DNA of 64,000 bases from positions 36,361,934 through 36,425,933 of the forward strand of contig NC_080670.1 in assembly GCF_030247195.1 (NCBI RefSeq), given 5' to 3'. The notes beneath the pieces are model-generated. The model searched no databases. It worked only from the letters and a program-made list of their open reading frames with translations, and was not told the DNA's origin. The translations under genes and the position numbers were made by a program. The stretch is from Topomyia yanbarensis. Taxonomy: Eukaryota; Arthropoda; Insecta; Diptera; Culicidae. Shown piece by piece: positions 1 to 10,255 of this stretch (the stretch's first letter is position 1; every line of letters starts with the position of its first letter).

Positions 1-1948
1 GTTTGTTTTCTATCTCTTCAGTGCGCCAAAAACGTTCAAGGGCTTCCTGCAGCGGGTCGCTGAGCGCGATATGGCATGCTATGGGATCCACTGCAACGGG
101 GGAAATAGTTCTTCCACTAACGATCCAACCAAAAATGCTGTCGATAAGGATAGGGTTGTTGGGTTGGTCAATTCGAGTACCAGGGTTTACGAATGTAAAG
201 AAATGCTCAGCTCCGAGTAACATATCGATCGCACCAGATTTGTTGAAGGTTGGGTCGGCCAAAAAAAATTCCTTCGGGATATGCCAGCTGTTGGCGGGGA
301 TAGTTACGGCGGGTAGATCAATTGTGATTCGGGGCATAACGAGAAAATCAAGACCAATCTCGAAGTTGCATTTTCTTGATTGAACATTTGTTCTGACACA
401 ATGATGGATGTTTGATGACGACTCACCTATGCCGTACACGGGGATGTTGATTTTGCTTCGTTGCAGATGAAGAAGTTGACATAGTCGCTCGCTCATTATA
501 TTGGATTGTGAGCCATTATCTAACAGTGCTCGCGCGGGGTGTGATTTACCGTTAGAATCGACGACCAGTAGCACAACCGTAGAAAGCAAAACGTTTGCGT
601 TTGAAAGCGGAGTTTGATCTTTCGCCTGGACTGTTGCAGCATTAGTGGACGTCACTGTTCGTTGAACGGTCGATGCATTATTTCGCTTTTCAATGGGGCT
701 CACTGGGTAGGCTAGTGCGTGCGATGTGGAAGGCTGCAGATCATCTTCGATTGGATAGTAGCCAGGGTGCAGCAAAGAATGGTGTCGTTTCTTGCAGTGA
801 CGACAGGAGAAATTCGATTGACAATTACGCGCAATATGATTTTGGCGAAAACAATTGTGACAAAGGCGATCATAGTTCACAAGATCTAATCGATCGGGGA
901 GCGACATATTTTCGAACTGTGGGCATTGAAAAAGCGGGTGATGTTGATCGCATGCATGGCATTGGCGATGGGTTGTTTCTGCTGCGGCATGGGAAACGAT
1001 TTTTTGGAACGACGGCTTACGAAACATGGGCGGCTGGTAGACCGGTGCTGGCTGCGCTTGATGGTTTACAGACATCGATTCCAAAACACGGGCCCGTCTC
1101 TGTAGAAAGTCGATTAGGCAGTTGAAGTCTGGGTTCTCAGCAGTAGTAGCGAAGTCTTCCCAAGCTTTTAGGGTACCGGTGTCAAGTCGTAGGCAAAGAA
1201 GATGTTCCAACATGGTGCTCCAAGCATCAATTGGTTCTCCAAGTTGGCGGAGGGTTTTAGTGTGACGTTCGTATACGTCGACAACAGAATGTAATGCGGA
1301 AGCGGATTCTTTATTCATCCGGGGGCAGTCTAATAGGGCCTGAAGGTGACGTTTTTTCAGCAGATATTCGTTGGCAAAGCGTGAAACGAGTGCTTGCCAA
1401 GCGATGGTATAGTTGGCGGAACTAATCCCTATAGATTCGATAAGCTGTGCTGCTTCTCCCTTGACAGCAGCGCGGAGGTAATGAAATTTCTGAATAGCGG
1501 GAACTTCTGCGTTGTCGTGAATCAAGGCAACGAAAGTGTCATGGAAAGCTAACCACTGGTTGTAGTCTCCATCGAATTCCGGCAGCGAAATAGTCGGTAG
1601 CTTTATAGCGGAGAGCCCAGAATACGCTTGAGGGATCACATTTGTTGAAGGAGACAAGGGGAGGTACGATTTTAGAGCAGCCTTTATTTGGAAATAGGAT
1701 GTTTCATAATGGGAACGGATTTGGAGGTTTTGTGCCATACCTTCGTTGGTTTCTTCCATGTTCTCGAGTTCCGACTGTACTTCATCCAGTCCCATCCAAA
1801 CGGTGTCCAGATGCTCGATGCGTATTGACACTTGCCCTGCGTCCCGTTCCACCAGATAATTCTTGACGAACTGTTCCGCTCTCCCAATCGACGCGATGAG
1901 TGTTGTCCGACGATTAAGAAGCTGCTGCTTCGTACGTTCTTCGGCCAT
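1..1948 (-). CDS. Bel/Pao retrotransposon Gag-protease polyprotein, partial (runs off the left edge)
   Basis: Read on the minus strand, an ATG at 1948 opens a frame of 649 codons with no stop before base 2, so the protein continues beyond the window. It begins MAEERTKQQL. An FDGD motif near residue 124 opens the Bel/Pao-type Gag domain (DUF1759-like, about residues 125-280). Zinc-binding motifs follow: CHAC...C at 330-342, a CX2CX4HX4C knuckle at 363-376 and CX2CX4HX3H at 382-394. A retroviral-type aspartic protease has its active site at D477-N-G-S, with N where S or T is usual, inside a Peptidase_A17-like segment that reaches the edge. In the family this polyprotein packages element RNA and supplies protease, reverse transcriptase and integrase; the last two would lie outside the window. 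The intact frame, primer-binding site and LTR on its 5' side suggest a fairly young copy. Bel/Pao is well supported; the family within it is not assigned. Confidence 0.93.
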   Translation of the reverse strand, partial: MAEERTKQQLLNRRTTLIASIGRAEQFVKNYLVERDAGQVSIRIEHLDTVWMGLDEVQSELENMEETNEGMAQNLQIRSHYETSYFQIKAALKSYLPLSPSTNVIPQAYSGLSAIKLPTISLPEFDGDYNQWLAFHDTFVALIHDNAEVPAIQKFHYLRAAVKGEAAQLIESIGISSANYTIAWQALVSRFANEYLLKKRHLQALLDCPRMNKESASALHSVVDVYERHTKTLRQLGEPIDAWSTMLEHLLCLRLDTGTLKAWEDFATTAENPDFNCLIDFLQRRARVLESMSVNHQAQPAPVYQPPMFRKPSFQKIVSHAAAETTHRQCHACDQHHPLFQCPQFENMSLPDRLDLVNYDRLCHNCFRQNHIARNCQSNFSCRHCKKRHHSLLHPGYYPIEDDLQPSTSHALAYPVSPIEKRNNASTVQRTVTSTNAATVQAKDQTPLSNANVLLSTVVLLVVDSNGKSHPARALLDNGSQSNIMSERLCQLLHLQRSKINIPVYGIGESSSNIHHCVRTNVQSRKCNFEIGLDFLVMPRITIDLPAVTIPANSWHIPKEFFLADPTFNKSGAIDMLLGAEHFFTFVNPGTRIDQPNNPILIDSIFGWIVSGRTISPVAVDPIACHIALSDPLQEALERFWRTEEIENK

Positions 1949-2487
1949 CGCGATGAGTCCAAGAGTACTATGTTGAATATACAAAAAAAGACCCGGTAGA
2001 GCCGGACAAACAGAGTAGAGAAGTTGGAACGGTACTAACCTTCTCAAGGCTAGTTTTATGCCTTGTATTTTTTTTTATTTTGTTCTGCAACAGCTTTCTC
2101 AATTTCAACCGGCACGGAGAAAATGGTCAAAAAAGGCAAGAACAAGCGGCAACTGGGTCCTCTTTGTCGCAGGAGAGCGTAAATCGGCAGCGGCAGCTTT
2201 ACGGCGGGGTCGACGTCGTGTCAAAACGGGTGCGTGATGTAGAAAAAAAATACGAAAATCTCAAGGCACCTGTGGTTAACTCCTGCACGCTTTGGAGATA
2301 TACGTACCGAATGCCTATACAAATTAGGCCTTGTATTTAAAATTTTTGGTTGTTCTATAGGGTGAAGAGGGCGATCTTCTGGATGCTAGTTGAAGAGTTG
2401 ATCCGGAAACAATAGCGGCGAAACGAAATGATGGCGGATAGCGTTGGTTTTTCGATGCGCGATGGTGAATTTTCTGGAGGGAAACCA
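1949..2487 (-). other. Untranslated leader of the Bel/Pao element
   Basis: This is the stretch between the primer-binding site and the Gag start codon. Short frames here do not resemble protein. It would hold the packaging and dimerisation signals of the element, though none can be recognised by eye. Confidence 0.55.
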
Positions 2488-2506
2488 AATCCTGGTCACG
2501 GCACCA
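2488..2506 (-). promoter_or_regulatory. Primer-binding site complementary to the tRNA-His 3' end
   Basis: On the minus strand the site reads TGGTGCCGTGACCAGGATT. This is the reverse complement of the CCA-tailed 3' end expected of a eukaryotic tRNA-His, whose acceptor stem is GCCGTGA/TCACGGC. It lies 540 bp upstream of the Gag ATG, where an LTR retrotransposon primes minus-strand DNA synthesis. The tRNA identity comes from recalled tRNA-His structure; the site sequence is read directly. Confidence 0.8.
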
Positions 2507-2509
2507 AAA

Positions 2510-2848
2510 TGGTGAGGCAGGATCGTGATTTCCGGCGGTTCAAGCTTTCGGGACTCGCACACGGACGACTCGTGGAGGCACAATCGAAAAACGGGACGCC
2601 GATGGAATAGGGCTCACGAGGAATAACTACGCACTACTAGCACAGCGAAAAACTTTTATTCACGATCTGTTCCTCTCGACGGTTTAATTGGGAAAGAGAG
2701 TTTTTATTACTATTATAGCTACAATTTAAACCTACGTTGCTTGAATTCAATTTTCTTACACTCTAATTTTGTGGCAAGTCCACTGACAGCACTGACAGCA
2801 TTCGGTGTAACCTTTTCTACCGACAGTGTTGAGAACTGTCAATTATTT
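2510..2848 (-). repeat. Probable 5' LTR of the Bel/Pao element (outer boundary approximate)
   Basis: This block lies immediately upstream, on the minus strand, of the primer-binding site. It carries an AT-rich TATA-like stretch (about 2715-2725) and a poly(A)-signal-like AATAAA (about 2655) in the order expected for an LTR. The outer end is taken as one of the TG dinucleotides near 2825-2848. The partner 3' LTR lies outside the window, so the ends cannot be fixed by comparison. Confidence 0.5.
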
Positions 2849-4372
2849 AATTACACAAACCAATAAATATGGCAATAAAATATTTTTTCTTCGTGCCGAT
2901 ATGATTTCCGCTAATTGGTAATTGGCTTTCGCTCCTTCTCGCGTATGGAATTGTCAATTTTCATACGTGATTCAGCAGCCATCATTCCACTCAAACATGA
3001 CCATGCGTATTAACCACGCACATTAAATGCCCTATGATTAGTGTCCTAGTTTGTCCAATAAACACTAAACGAAAAAATTGATTGGCTCAGCTCAAAGCAA
3101 GGTTAATTCGTTTCCGATTTTATCATACATAAAGCAGAAGCTAGGACAAATCGATTTATGCTCAGAAACTCTTGCTACCAAATAAATATCCATAAAATAT
3201 GTAACGTTAATGTCCATTATGATGAGTTGATTGAATTCCTGTCGTTGCTGAGAATAAAAATAATATTCATTCATAATAGCTAGCCATCGTAAAGGAAATC
3301 TTTTCTGTGAAATATTCAGAAAGTTTCAGGTACCCATAAAATAGCACTTGATTCAATTAAAACCATTTTGACAGGTTGAAGACGACCAGCAAACCAAACA
3401 TTTCCTTTCAACTTAAATGTTCAAAAGCCGGATCTGTCCTTGTTCGCAATAGTGACGTAAATGCATCTTTGGGTGTATTTCATTTTTCCGCATTTATATT
3501 TATTCGGCTTTAAATAAAAATAAAAAATGCCCTTTCAAAATACGAGAAACAAAGCAGCTTCACCTACCACAAAAGCTGATTTCCCGAAAAATGTTCTCGA
3601 TGACGCTTACGTCACATTTGCAGGAAAGCGCAGGGATGCTTTATCATCTGCGATGGAAAAAGTTCAGCATCATCAGTCCGGTCAACGGTACATCCTTTCT
3701 CGAGTTTCAGCCTTCATTTCTCACTTTCGCGTGACTCTTTGGAGACAAGTTCGGAACCGAAGACACGAAAGAAACTCGACGAAAGTTGACACTGCTGCGC
3801 GCTAGCTGGATATCTATTTCAGGAAAGTTGTCTCGGGGACGAAAATTTATCAAGTTTAATTAATTAAGTTTCATAACCGTAGTGCCATTCTGTTCACACG
3901 GGTTTTTTGGCGGGAGGGAAATATCACTTTTCACTTTTTGCTTTGGAATAAGCACTATAGAATAGGCTCTAGGTTGTGTTGTTTTCTTCGAGTCCCATCC
4001 GCCTGTTCAGAGATGGATGCGGATTTGATTAATTTTTATAGCGATAGTTGAGTAGAATGGGGTTATGTAGATCAGTGGCTGTATTTGCTGAACGAACGAA
4101 ACAAATTGGAATATTCAGTAGAGAATCAAATTCTTCATTTATTGCATACATCGATAGCCTCTACTATCTAAATATAACAATACTTTCATTCCTTGAAACT
4201 TTACCGCAATTTTCAATAGAATTTCTATGAAAATCAAAACAGGCTCTTGTTTGACACTATAGGTCTTACTTGACAATGGCTTTAGCTCAGTCCTCGGTCA
4301 TTAGATATGCCTGTACAGCATCACTACTATGAAAATCAATATAACAACGGAATAAGAAATTTGATTGACTCA
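2849..4372. other. AT-rich non-coding DNA, no gene seen
   Basis: Frames are short and AT-biased, without recognisable protein. A motif of about 20 bases at 4246-4278, around CTTGTTTGACACTAT, recurs at 24569-24600, so part of this stretch is probably old repeat. Confidence 0.5.
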
Positions 4373-4906
4373 TTAAGTGTTCCATTGGGTCACGTGTCGA
4401 TATACCTTATCGTATGGTATTTTATTACCCCGCATGATGTGAAACGTCGTTTGGAATGATTGTATATTTAGGGTCAACATATCTGGCAAGTAAAAACCCA
4501 GGACAGTCAAAAGCGAACCTCCAACCCCGTGACCTCGTTCGAACGTGCCTGGCAAAATTCCTAGTTTTCCGGCAGTCATGAAAAATTGCTGGAGATCTGG
4601 CAGACCGAACTCGTTCATATATATGTCGCGTCGACCACCGAGTACTTCTTCGGATTTACACACACGCGGTTCTTGTCGCACCACAATACGCGAAGATTTC
4701 AAGCTGTTATTGCAGAAATCTACAATCCTAAAGTAAGCGGATGAGATGAAATATTCGGTACTCAATACAAGCCATTGAAGTGAAGCAGAAACATCAACGG
4801 TCCCAGGTACCTTCCCTGGGCTATTCCTCACGTAGAAATGAATGTGGGTGGTTGACAAGTGGCAATATCCAAAAACAACTGAGAGAGATTCCTTATTTAA
4901 TCCCAA
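4373..4906 (-). CDS. Unrecognised 177-residue ORF of a dispersed, coding-like repeat family
   Basis: This minus-strand frame from the ATG at 4906 encodes 177 residues. I do not recognise the family. Two diverged copies on the plus strand (43330-43565 and 44150-44640) match it better as protein than as DNA. The shared core is F-[YH]-[VI]-[RK]-N-S-x-G...GTVDVS near residues 26-42, then YFISSA, NNSLKSS, C-[KE]-[ST]-EEVLG, and a C-terminal block near residue 135 (VLGFYLPDML) whose DNA recurs at 44550-44585. Matching amino acids across many base changes imply that an ancestor was translated. The frame ends at a TGA-type stop at 4373 after poorly shared sequence, so the true ends are unknown. It could come from an uncharacterised transposon ORF or an old viral insertion. 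The strand-like GTVDVS segment recalls small-RNA-virus capsid folds, but that is only a guess. Confidence 0.45.
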   Translation of the reverse strand: MGLNKESLSVVFGYCHLSTTHIHFYVRNSPGKVPGTVDVSASLQWLVLSTEYFISSAYFRIVDFCNNSLKSSRIVVRQEPRVCKSEEVLGGRRDIYMNEFGLPDLQQFFMTAGKLGILPGTFERGHGVGGSLLTVLGFYLPDMLTLNIQSFQTTFHIMRGNKIPYDKVYRHVTQWNT

Positions 4907-6050
4907 TTTCTCATTTAATGACCCAATTGAGAGATTCGAATGTCGACCGTAATTGAGACCCCGACCAGAATGAATAAAACGAAAACCAGGATCAGGATAT
5001 CACGATAGTCAGTTGAAAATCAGGATATGTCCTGGGAAACCAGGCCACCCTATGTATATTGTCTCTGAAATGGTACTTCCCTTTTCTGGTATAAGCCTTT
5101 CTATTCCCGTCAAAAAAGAAATGGTGCCAAATTATTGCGTGAGGAACATAGACTTTTTTACGGCTCATGTACGAACACGTCACATGACACAAATACTACA
5201 TCACTAGCTGGTGGAAAATAATAAACAAGCAAATGGGATAATTTTCAACCAAGAAGCGTCATTAGCGTTCGTGAGACCGGTCGCCAAGAACTCAATTGTG
5301 CGCTGCAAAAATTGGTTGAGGTTAGGTTTCCGGGTTTGAGGCGGAAATTTTTTAATTTTTATTGTACAGAATTTATTTGTTTCAAACGAATTGTTCTTGT
5401 GTTATACTGCTTGCTCCTGCAACGGTCCTTAACTGTTAATCAGTGAGGAGAGATTTACTTCCTTGATGAAACCTCCTTAAGACGAATAACCCACACAGAA
5501 TTTCTGTAGAGGCTTCCCCGGTTAATCGCAAAGAATTTGAAAGCAACCACTCTCGCTGTGGATGATAAGCCGAACGAGCATTGCCCTCTTCCACAACTTA
5601 CAGGAGAAGGTGGTAGAGGCACATCATTTATGATGCATTTGAAAAAAATAACCCATTAAAAAATAATGTATTTTAGGTTGTATGTTTTCCATTTCAGTTA
5701 TGAAAGAAACTAGCTCTACACCCAACAAAATCTCAAACAAAATGCTTCAAAGATGTTTAACATAAAACTCGGAGAATCGGAAATCGCCCCTAAATACAGG
5801 AATCTCTGGGTCAAACCCGGAGGGGTGGCATTCCTAGCTGAAAAGCTATTTTTTAGAAAACCTGTGAACAGCTGATCAGCAAAAGCAAGCAAAAGGCGCA
5901 AAAAATGTCATTCCGGTCGTGCTGGGGCTCGGAAAGAAACGCTATGTAACACAGTATATTTTGCTTCATAGAGATCAAGGTAACCGACACTGAAAAAACT
6001 GAACACGTTGACATCATTTGGAAAACTATTCATTTAATCCGCAAACACAG
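4907..6050. other. Non-coding DNA, no gene seen
   Basis: Nothing in this stretch supports a gene or RNA. Frames are short and overlap on both strands. It separates the unrecognised repeat ORF from the SINE. Confidence 0.45.
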
Positions 6051-6340
6051 ACGGTGCCGGTGGTTGAGTGGTAAGCGTGACCGCTACTTACCCCAGTTGG
6101 TCTGGGTTCAATCCCAGCCGATGTCGTTGAGATTTTTTTGAAGTGAAAAAACATCTGAGATCACGCCTTCCTTCGGACGGGAAGTAAGGCCGTTGGTCTC
6201 CGGTCCATGAGTTGATTGATGGGTCGATATCTATAGTTCAGATAGTGGGAGTGTCAGTCTCTCTGGCGTCGGTGTTTGGCCTCGTAGCGGAAATACATCG
6301 ATGGAAAATAACTAGAACTAGAAGAAGAATAATAGAGTCA
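6051..6340 (+). mobile_element. tRNA-derived SINE, copy 1 (3' end approximate)
   Basis: The head ACGGTGCCGGTGGTTGAGTGG contains a tRNA-like A box (TGGTTGAGTGGTAAGCG). About 40 bases on is a B box, GGTTCAATCCC, matching the Pol III consensus GGTTCRANTCC. The body continues through a segment around GACGGGAAGTAAGGCCGTTGG, and an AGAAGAAGAATAATA-like tail follows near 6325. A second copy lies on the minus strand at 36640-36904, which shows that this is a dispersed SINE and not a tRNA gene. The tRNA-like head lacks a cloverleaf acceptor stem. Confidence 0.85.
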
Positions 6341-8202
6341 AACACACGGTTGCCATTTCAATATCTAATCGAGAGTGGGAAATATGGTTTTCAAATGGAA
6401 TCCATGCGAACATTGTGTGAAAAGCACATCAACATCATAAGAAATACCACTGACCAAAATATCCTAAATGATTTTCACGTGAACTTCATTTCACCAATAG
6501 ATTTAATTGCTAGAATAAACGGTGAAATCAATAGTATTACATATATGAATGCGCAAAATGTTTTTCGCACGAAAGTCATGCGGAAAGTTCATACTTTACG
6601 ATTCAATATCATGGCAATAAACATTCATTGGAAAAATGTCATGTGCACGTGGAAATTGTTTGAATTTAAATTGAAACACCACATGAAATGTGTATTACTG
6701 GCTTTCCATTTGAAATTCTAAGGATAATCATTTGTTTTACTTTTTAACATGAAAACGAAGATGAAGGTGATTATAATTGCATATGATTTTATCATGTGGA
6801 TTATTTGCAGTGAAATTAATTCAATATATTTCGTTTTCCATTTACATTTAAAACATAGAAACACATCGGAGAATATCAAAAATAGCCCAAAGCTAAATGA
6901 CCCTATTCTACTCTCTTGCATCCTTCATTTTCCGGTTCCATCCATCACTCATTCGCATCCTTCATTTTGAATCCAGTTCTGATTTCATTCATCAATCCTT
7001 ACATGGCTGAAAAAAAAATGATTCAATCAAATGGCTTGGAAATAAGATCGCAATCGTACCAAGCAACCACGCACAGTGGGCGGTAAACAATGTTTTATCA
7101 ACCTCGTATAACTAGATTATAATGCCCATTAGATATTTTGTATCTCTTATAAATTTGTACAATTTGAAACCAAAAAACTGCGGAAAGCAACCACCATGGT
7201 TTGAATTGTATTCGCGTGAATCGAACGCGAAACCACTGTGCAAACCAACACGACACGTTTATCCAGGGCTGCAGGAAATGAGCAGCGCTTTGATGAAAAA
7301 GTCGATGGCAATAAATTTTCCGGATGTTGCATCGATTCGACTGAGCTCGTTTGTTACGGCATAAGCTCTATTGGCTATCGTACGAAGTTGGTGTTATCAT
7401 TGTAAGGCCACCGCCGGGCTTAATCGTGAAATCGAAGATAGGACATCGCCGGGATTCTATACATCAGCGTAGGTCGAGAGCGAATCAGCAGCACCGTTAG
7501 CTGGCTGGAATTGTGCTTTTTCTTCGGCATACGATGGTTGAACTTTTACACCGGACTCCTGAAATTCTAGCTAACTGGTTTAATATGACTTCGAATTCAC
7601 AGGATCGAGTTAGGAAAAAAGTTAGACGGGCGTAGACGTTGCTATGACACATTACCTGGTATATCACTGTCATTTGGGGAACATGAAATTGTACTCGGTT
7701 TTGGCAAAGAAATATCAACAATGCGTAGAACATCACAACATATGGTTCATAATATGTCAATTCACATATTCCATCTTTTTAATGTTTTTAACTCCAAGAA
7801 TATTAAAAATCTTTAATATTGAAATAAAACTTATTGTGCATACTTACGAGCACAGTCATACTGTTATCAAAGTTCAAAATTTAGCTAAAAAAAGGAATTT
7901 CATTGACAAGCAGACCGCAAAGTGTCTGCTCATGCGTTCGTACACCAAACCTGGAAATGATATAGTTTTCCTGTCACAAATACATCTGTCGAGGTTCCTT
8001 ATCTTGATTTTAGTGTTATGTGATTTGAATATGTCAATGTCTTAAAATGAAAATAAAATTTAAAAAAATATGAGTAGTTTCGCTTTAAAAAAATATGAGA
8101 AACGCAATTAAGAAAAGACTTAGGTATCGTATTTCCGGTTTCGTGTGTAGATGAACTTTTGTGCAAATTTTGTAAGCAGCAAAATAAATATTCTCACGTT
8201 AA
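6341..8202. other. AT-rich DNA without a recognisable gene
   Basis: The open frame at 6212-6721 begins inside the SINE and has AT-driven composition, so I do not call it a gene. The rest shows no domain, RNA gene or clear repeat pair. Confidence 0.4.
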
Positions 8203-9168
8203 GGTCTATTTACACCCTCGGTGAAAATGAACGTGAACTCGATGCGCGCCAAATTTTTTCCAATATCTCACTTATTAGTGCATAGAAATGGGTGAAACTG
8301 TAACTAAACGATAGTACATTAATATACTTCGCAAATCCATGTACAATTATTCGTTATAATTGAATCCATGCAATAATATTCATATTCCCCGATCATTTTT
8401 ATAATTCCACGGTGAAATATGTACGCAGTGGATATTTCACTTGTTCACCGGGAGTGTAAACGCAGCGATGGACGGAATTGATGCAGAGTGGTGAATATAA
8501 ATGTCATCGCTGTTCACGGTGAACGTTCGCCTTCGAATACCAGATTGCATTCTGAAGCACTATTTAGACTCTCGGTGAAAATGAACGTGAATATGTGTTG
8601 AATACCTTCCATTGTTCACGGTGGACGACGTCGTGAACAGTTTCATCAGTGAACAACGATTTCACGCTCAACTGGCAGTTTACAGTTCGTCAGAATGCAA
8701 TCTGGTATTCGAAGGTGAACGTTCACCGTGAACAGCGATGACATTTATATTCACCACTCCGCATCAATTCCGTCCATCGCTGCGTTTACACTCCCGGTGA
8801 ACAAGTGAAATATCCACTGCGTACATATTTCACCGTGGAATTTTAAAAATTACTGCATTGATTCAATTATATCGAATAATTGTACATGGATTTGCGAAGT
8901 ATATTAGTGTACTATCGTTTAGTTACAGTTTCGCCCATTTCTATGCAATAATAAGTGAGATATTGGAAAAAACAATTTGGTACGCATCGAGTTCACGTTC
9001 ATTTTCACCGAGGGTGTAAATAGACCTTGACAAACTGTAAACTACCAGTTGAGCGTGAAATCGTTGTTCACTGATGAAACTGTTCACGACGTCGTCCATT
9101 GTGAACAATGGAAGGTATTCAACACATATTCACGTTCATTTTCACCGAGAGTCTAAATAGTGCTTTAA
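8203..9168. mobile_element. Complex foldback/MITE cluster with interleaved inverted repeats
   Basis: Four blocks lie in the order X (8203-8555), Y (8556-8690), X' (8691-9030), Y' (9031-9168), where X' and Y' are near-perfect reverse complements of X and Y. The outer ends of X and Y are related: both carry CTCGGTGAAAATGAACGTGAA preceded by a CTATTTA-type terminus. X also contains a shorter internal inverted pair, TTTACACCCTCGGTGAA near 8210 and TTCACCGGGAGTGTAAA near 8453. The pattern suggests repeated insertion of one MITE family into itself, or rearrangement of a palindrome. No transposase frame is present. Confidence 0.85.
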
Positions 9169-10255
9169 ACTGCACGAGGGATAGCAAATAAACAAACCGA
9201 ACATTTTATGCAGAATCCTAGAGAGAGCGTTAAATGTTATTTTTGTTAGCCAACGCAACAACCAAACTATAGTAGATGCGGTGTGAGCATATTTTAGTGG
9301 TACTAAATTATTTTGCTGTGAGTCTATTTGGGGGTAAAATTCGCAATAACTAACCATAACTCTCGATAAGCATATGATTACGGCCTGAAAACTAGCTGTC
9401 AAAAAACTTTGAGCGGAAATTCTAGACAAACCGTTACTCACCGACCACAGTCTATAATGGTTTGTGCGGAATTTCCTTTTATTTAAAATTTTGACAGTTG
9501 GCTTTCACGCCCTAGTCATAAGCTTGTCGAGAAATATTGGAATAAGAAATTCAATAACCTGCACGCCTTAAAGCGGTAGTATTGGTATTTGTTTCAACAT
9601 ACATACACGTTATAAGCTTGAATATCAATTCCAACTATTGGAAAAGGATCCAAAACAAGTAGATAATACACAATCATGAAATATTGTAATGAAAAACTTA
9701 ATTTGCATAATACGAAACTCACGTGCGTTATTTATTGTTGTTTTTGTGTCATATACCACGGCACTGATGAGGATTTTATTCTTCCGGTGGATCGTCTTGG
9801 AATTCACAGTACCCCACACAAGATAGAAACCAACATCCTCCAGATTGCACGTGCCGTCGTATTTGTCAAACGTGCCGCAGGCTATTTATTCTCGTAATGA
9901 AGCACTGGAAAGATTCGCCTTCGCTTCGTAAATTCTCTCATCATTAATCAGGTTGAAGTGTTTCCGTTTTATTTTTCGTTGGCCTTACATGGTGAAGAAG
10001 TGTTTTATTGCCGTTTGTTGCTTCTCATTGCCTTTAGGCTGAACCTAGGATCTGAACTGGGTTATTCAAATGTCTGTTTCGTTCTGTAGTGATAAATTGT
10101 AGCAAGCGGGAACTGGCAAACATTCACCATTTCTCCCACTCTGATGGTTTTCTGGTCCACATGATTCGCATCACATTGTTAATAAATGATTATGATTTGG
10201 ATCACACATAGTGACTGTTTTGATATCTTCAACGACAGAGAACAGATAAAAAAAA
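9169..10255. other. Non-coding DNA, no gene seen
   Basis: No open frame here has a recognisable domain, and I see no repeat structure that pairs with another part of the window. Confidence 0.4.

Noticed and set aside
673..1125. 150-residue plus-strand frame
   Set aside because: It is antisense to the Gag-protease frame, whose motifs are unmistakable.
4246..4280. Short match to 24569-24600 (CTTGTTTGACACTAT)
   Set aside because: The shared part is too short and its ends are not inverted or duplicated, so no element can be defined.
6051..6130. tRNA gene
   Set aside because: A and B boxes are present, but there is no acceptor-stem pairing and the sequence extends into a repeated body with a second copy, so it is a SINE.
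6212..6721. 169-residue open frame
   Set aside because: It begins inside the SINE, and its composition follows the AT-rich DNA with no domain.
9766..9800. Another CTGATGAG motif
   Set aside because: No pairing stem II and no GAAA follow, so it is a chance match.
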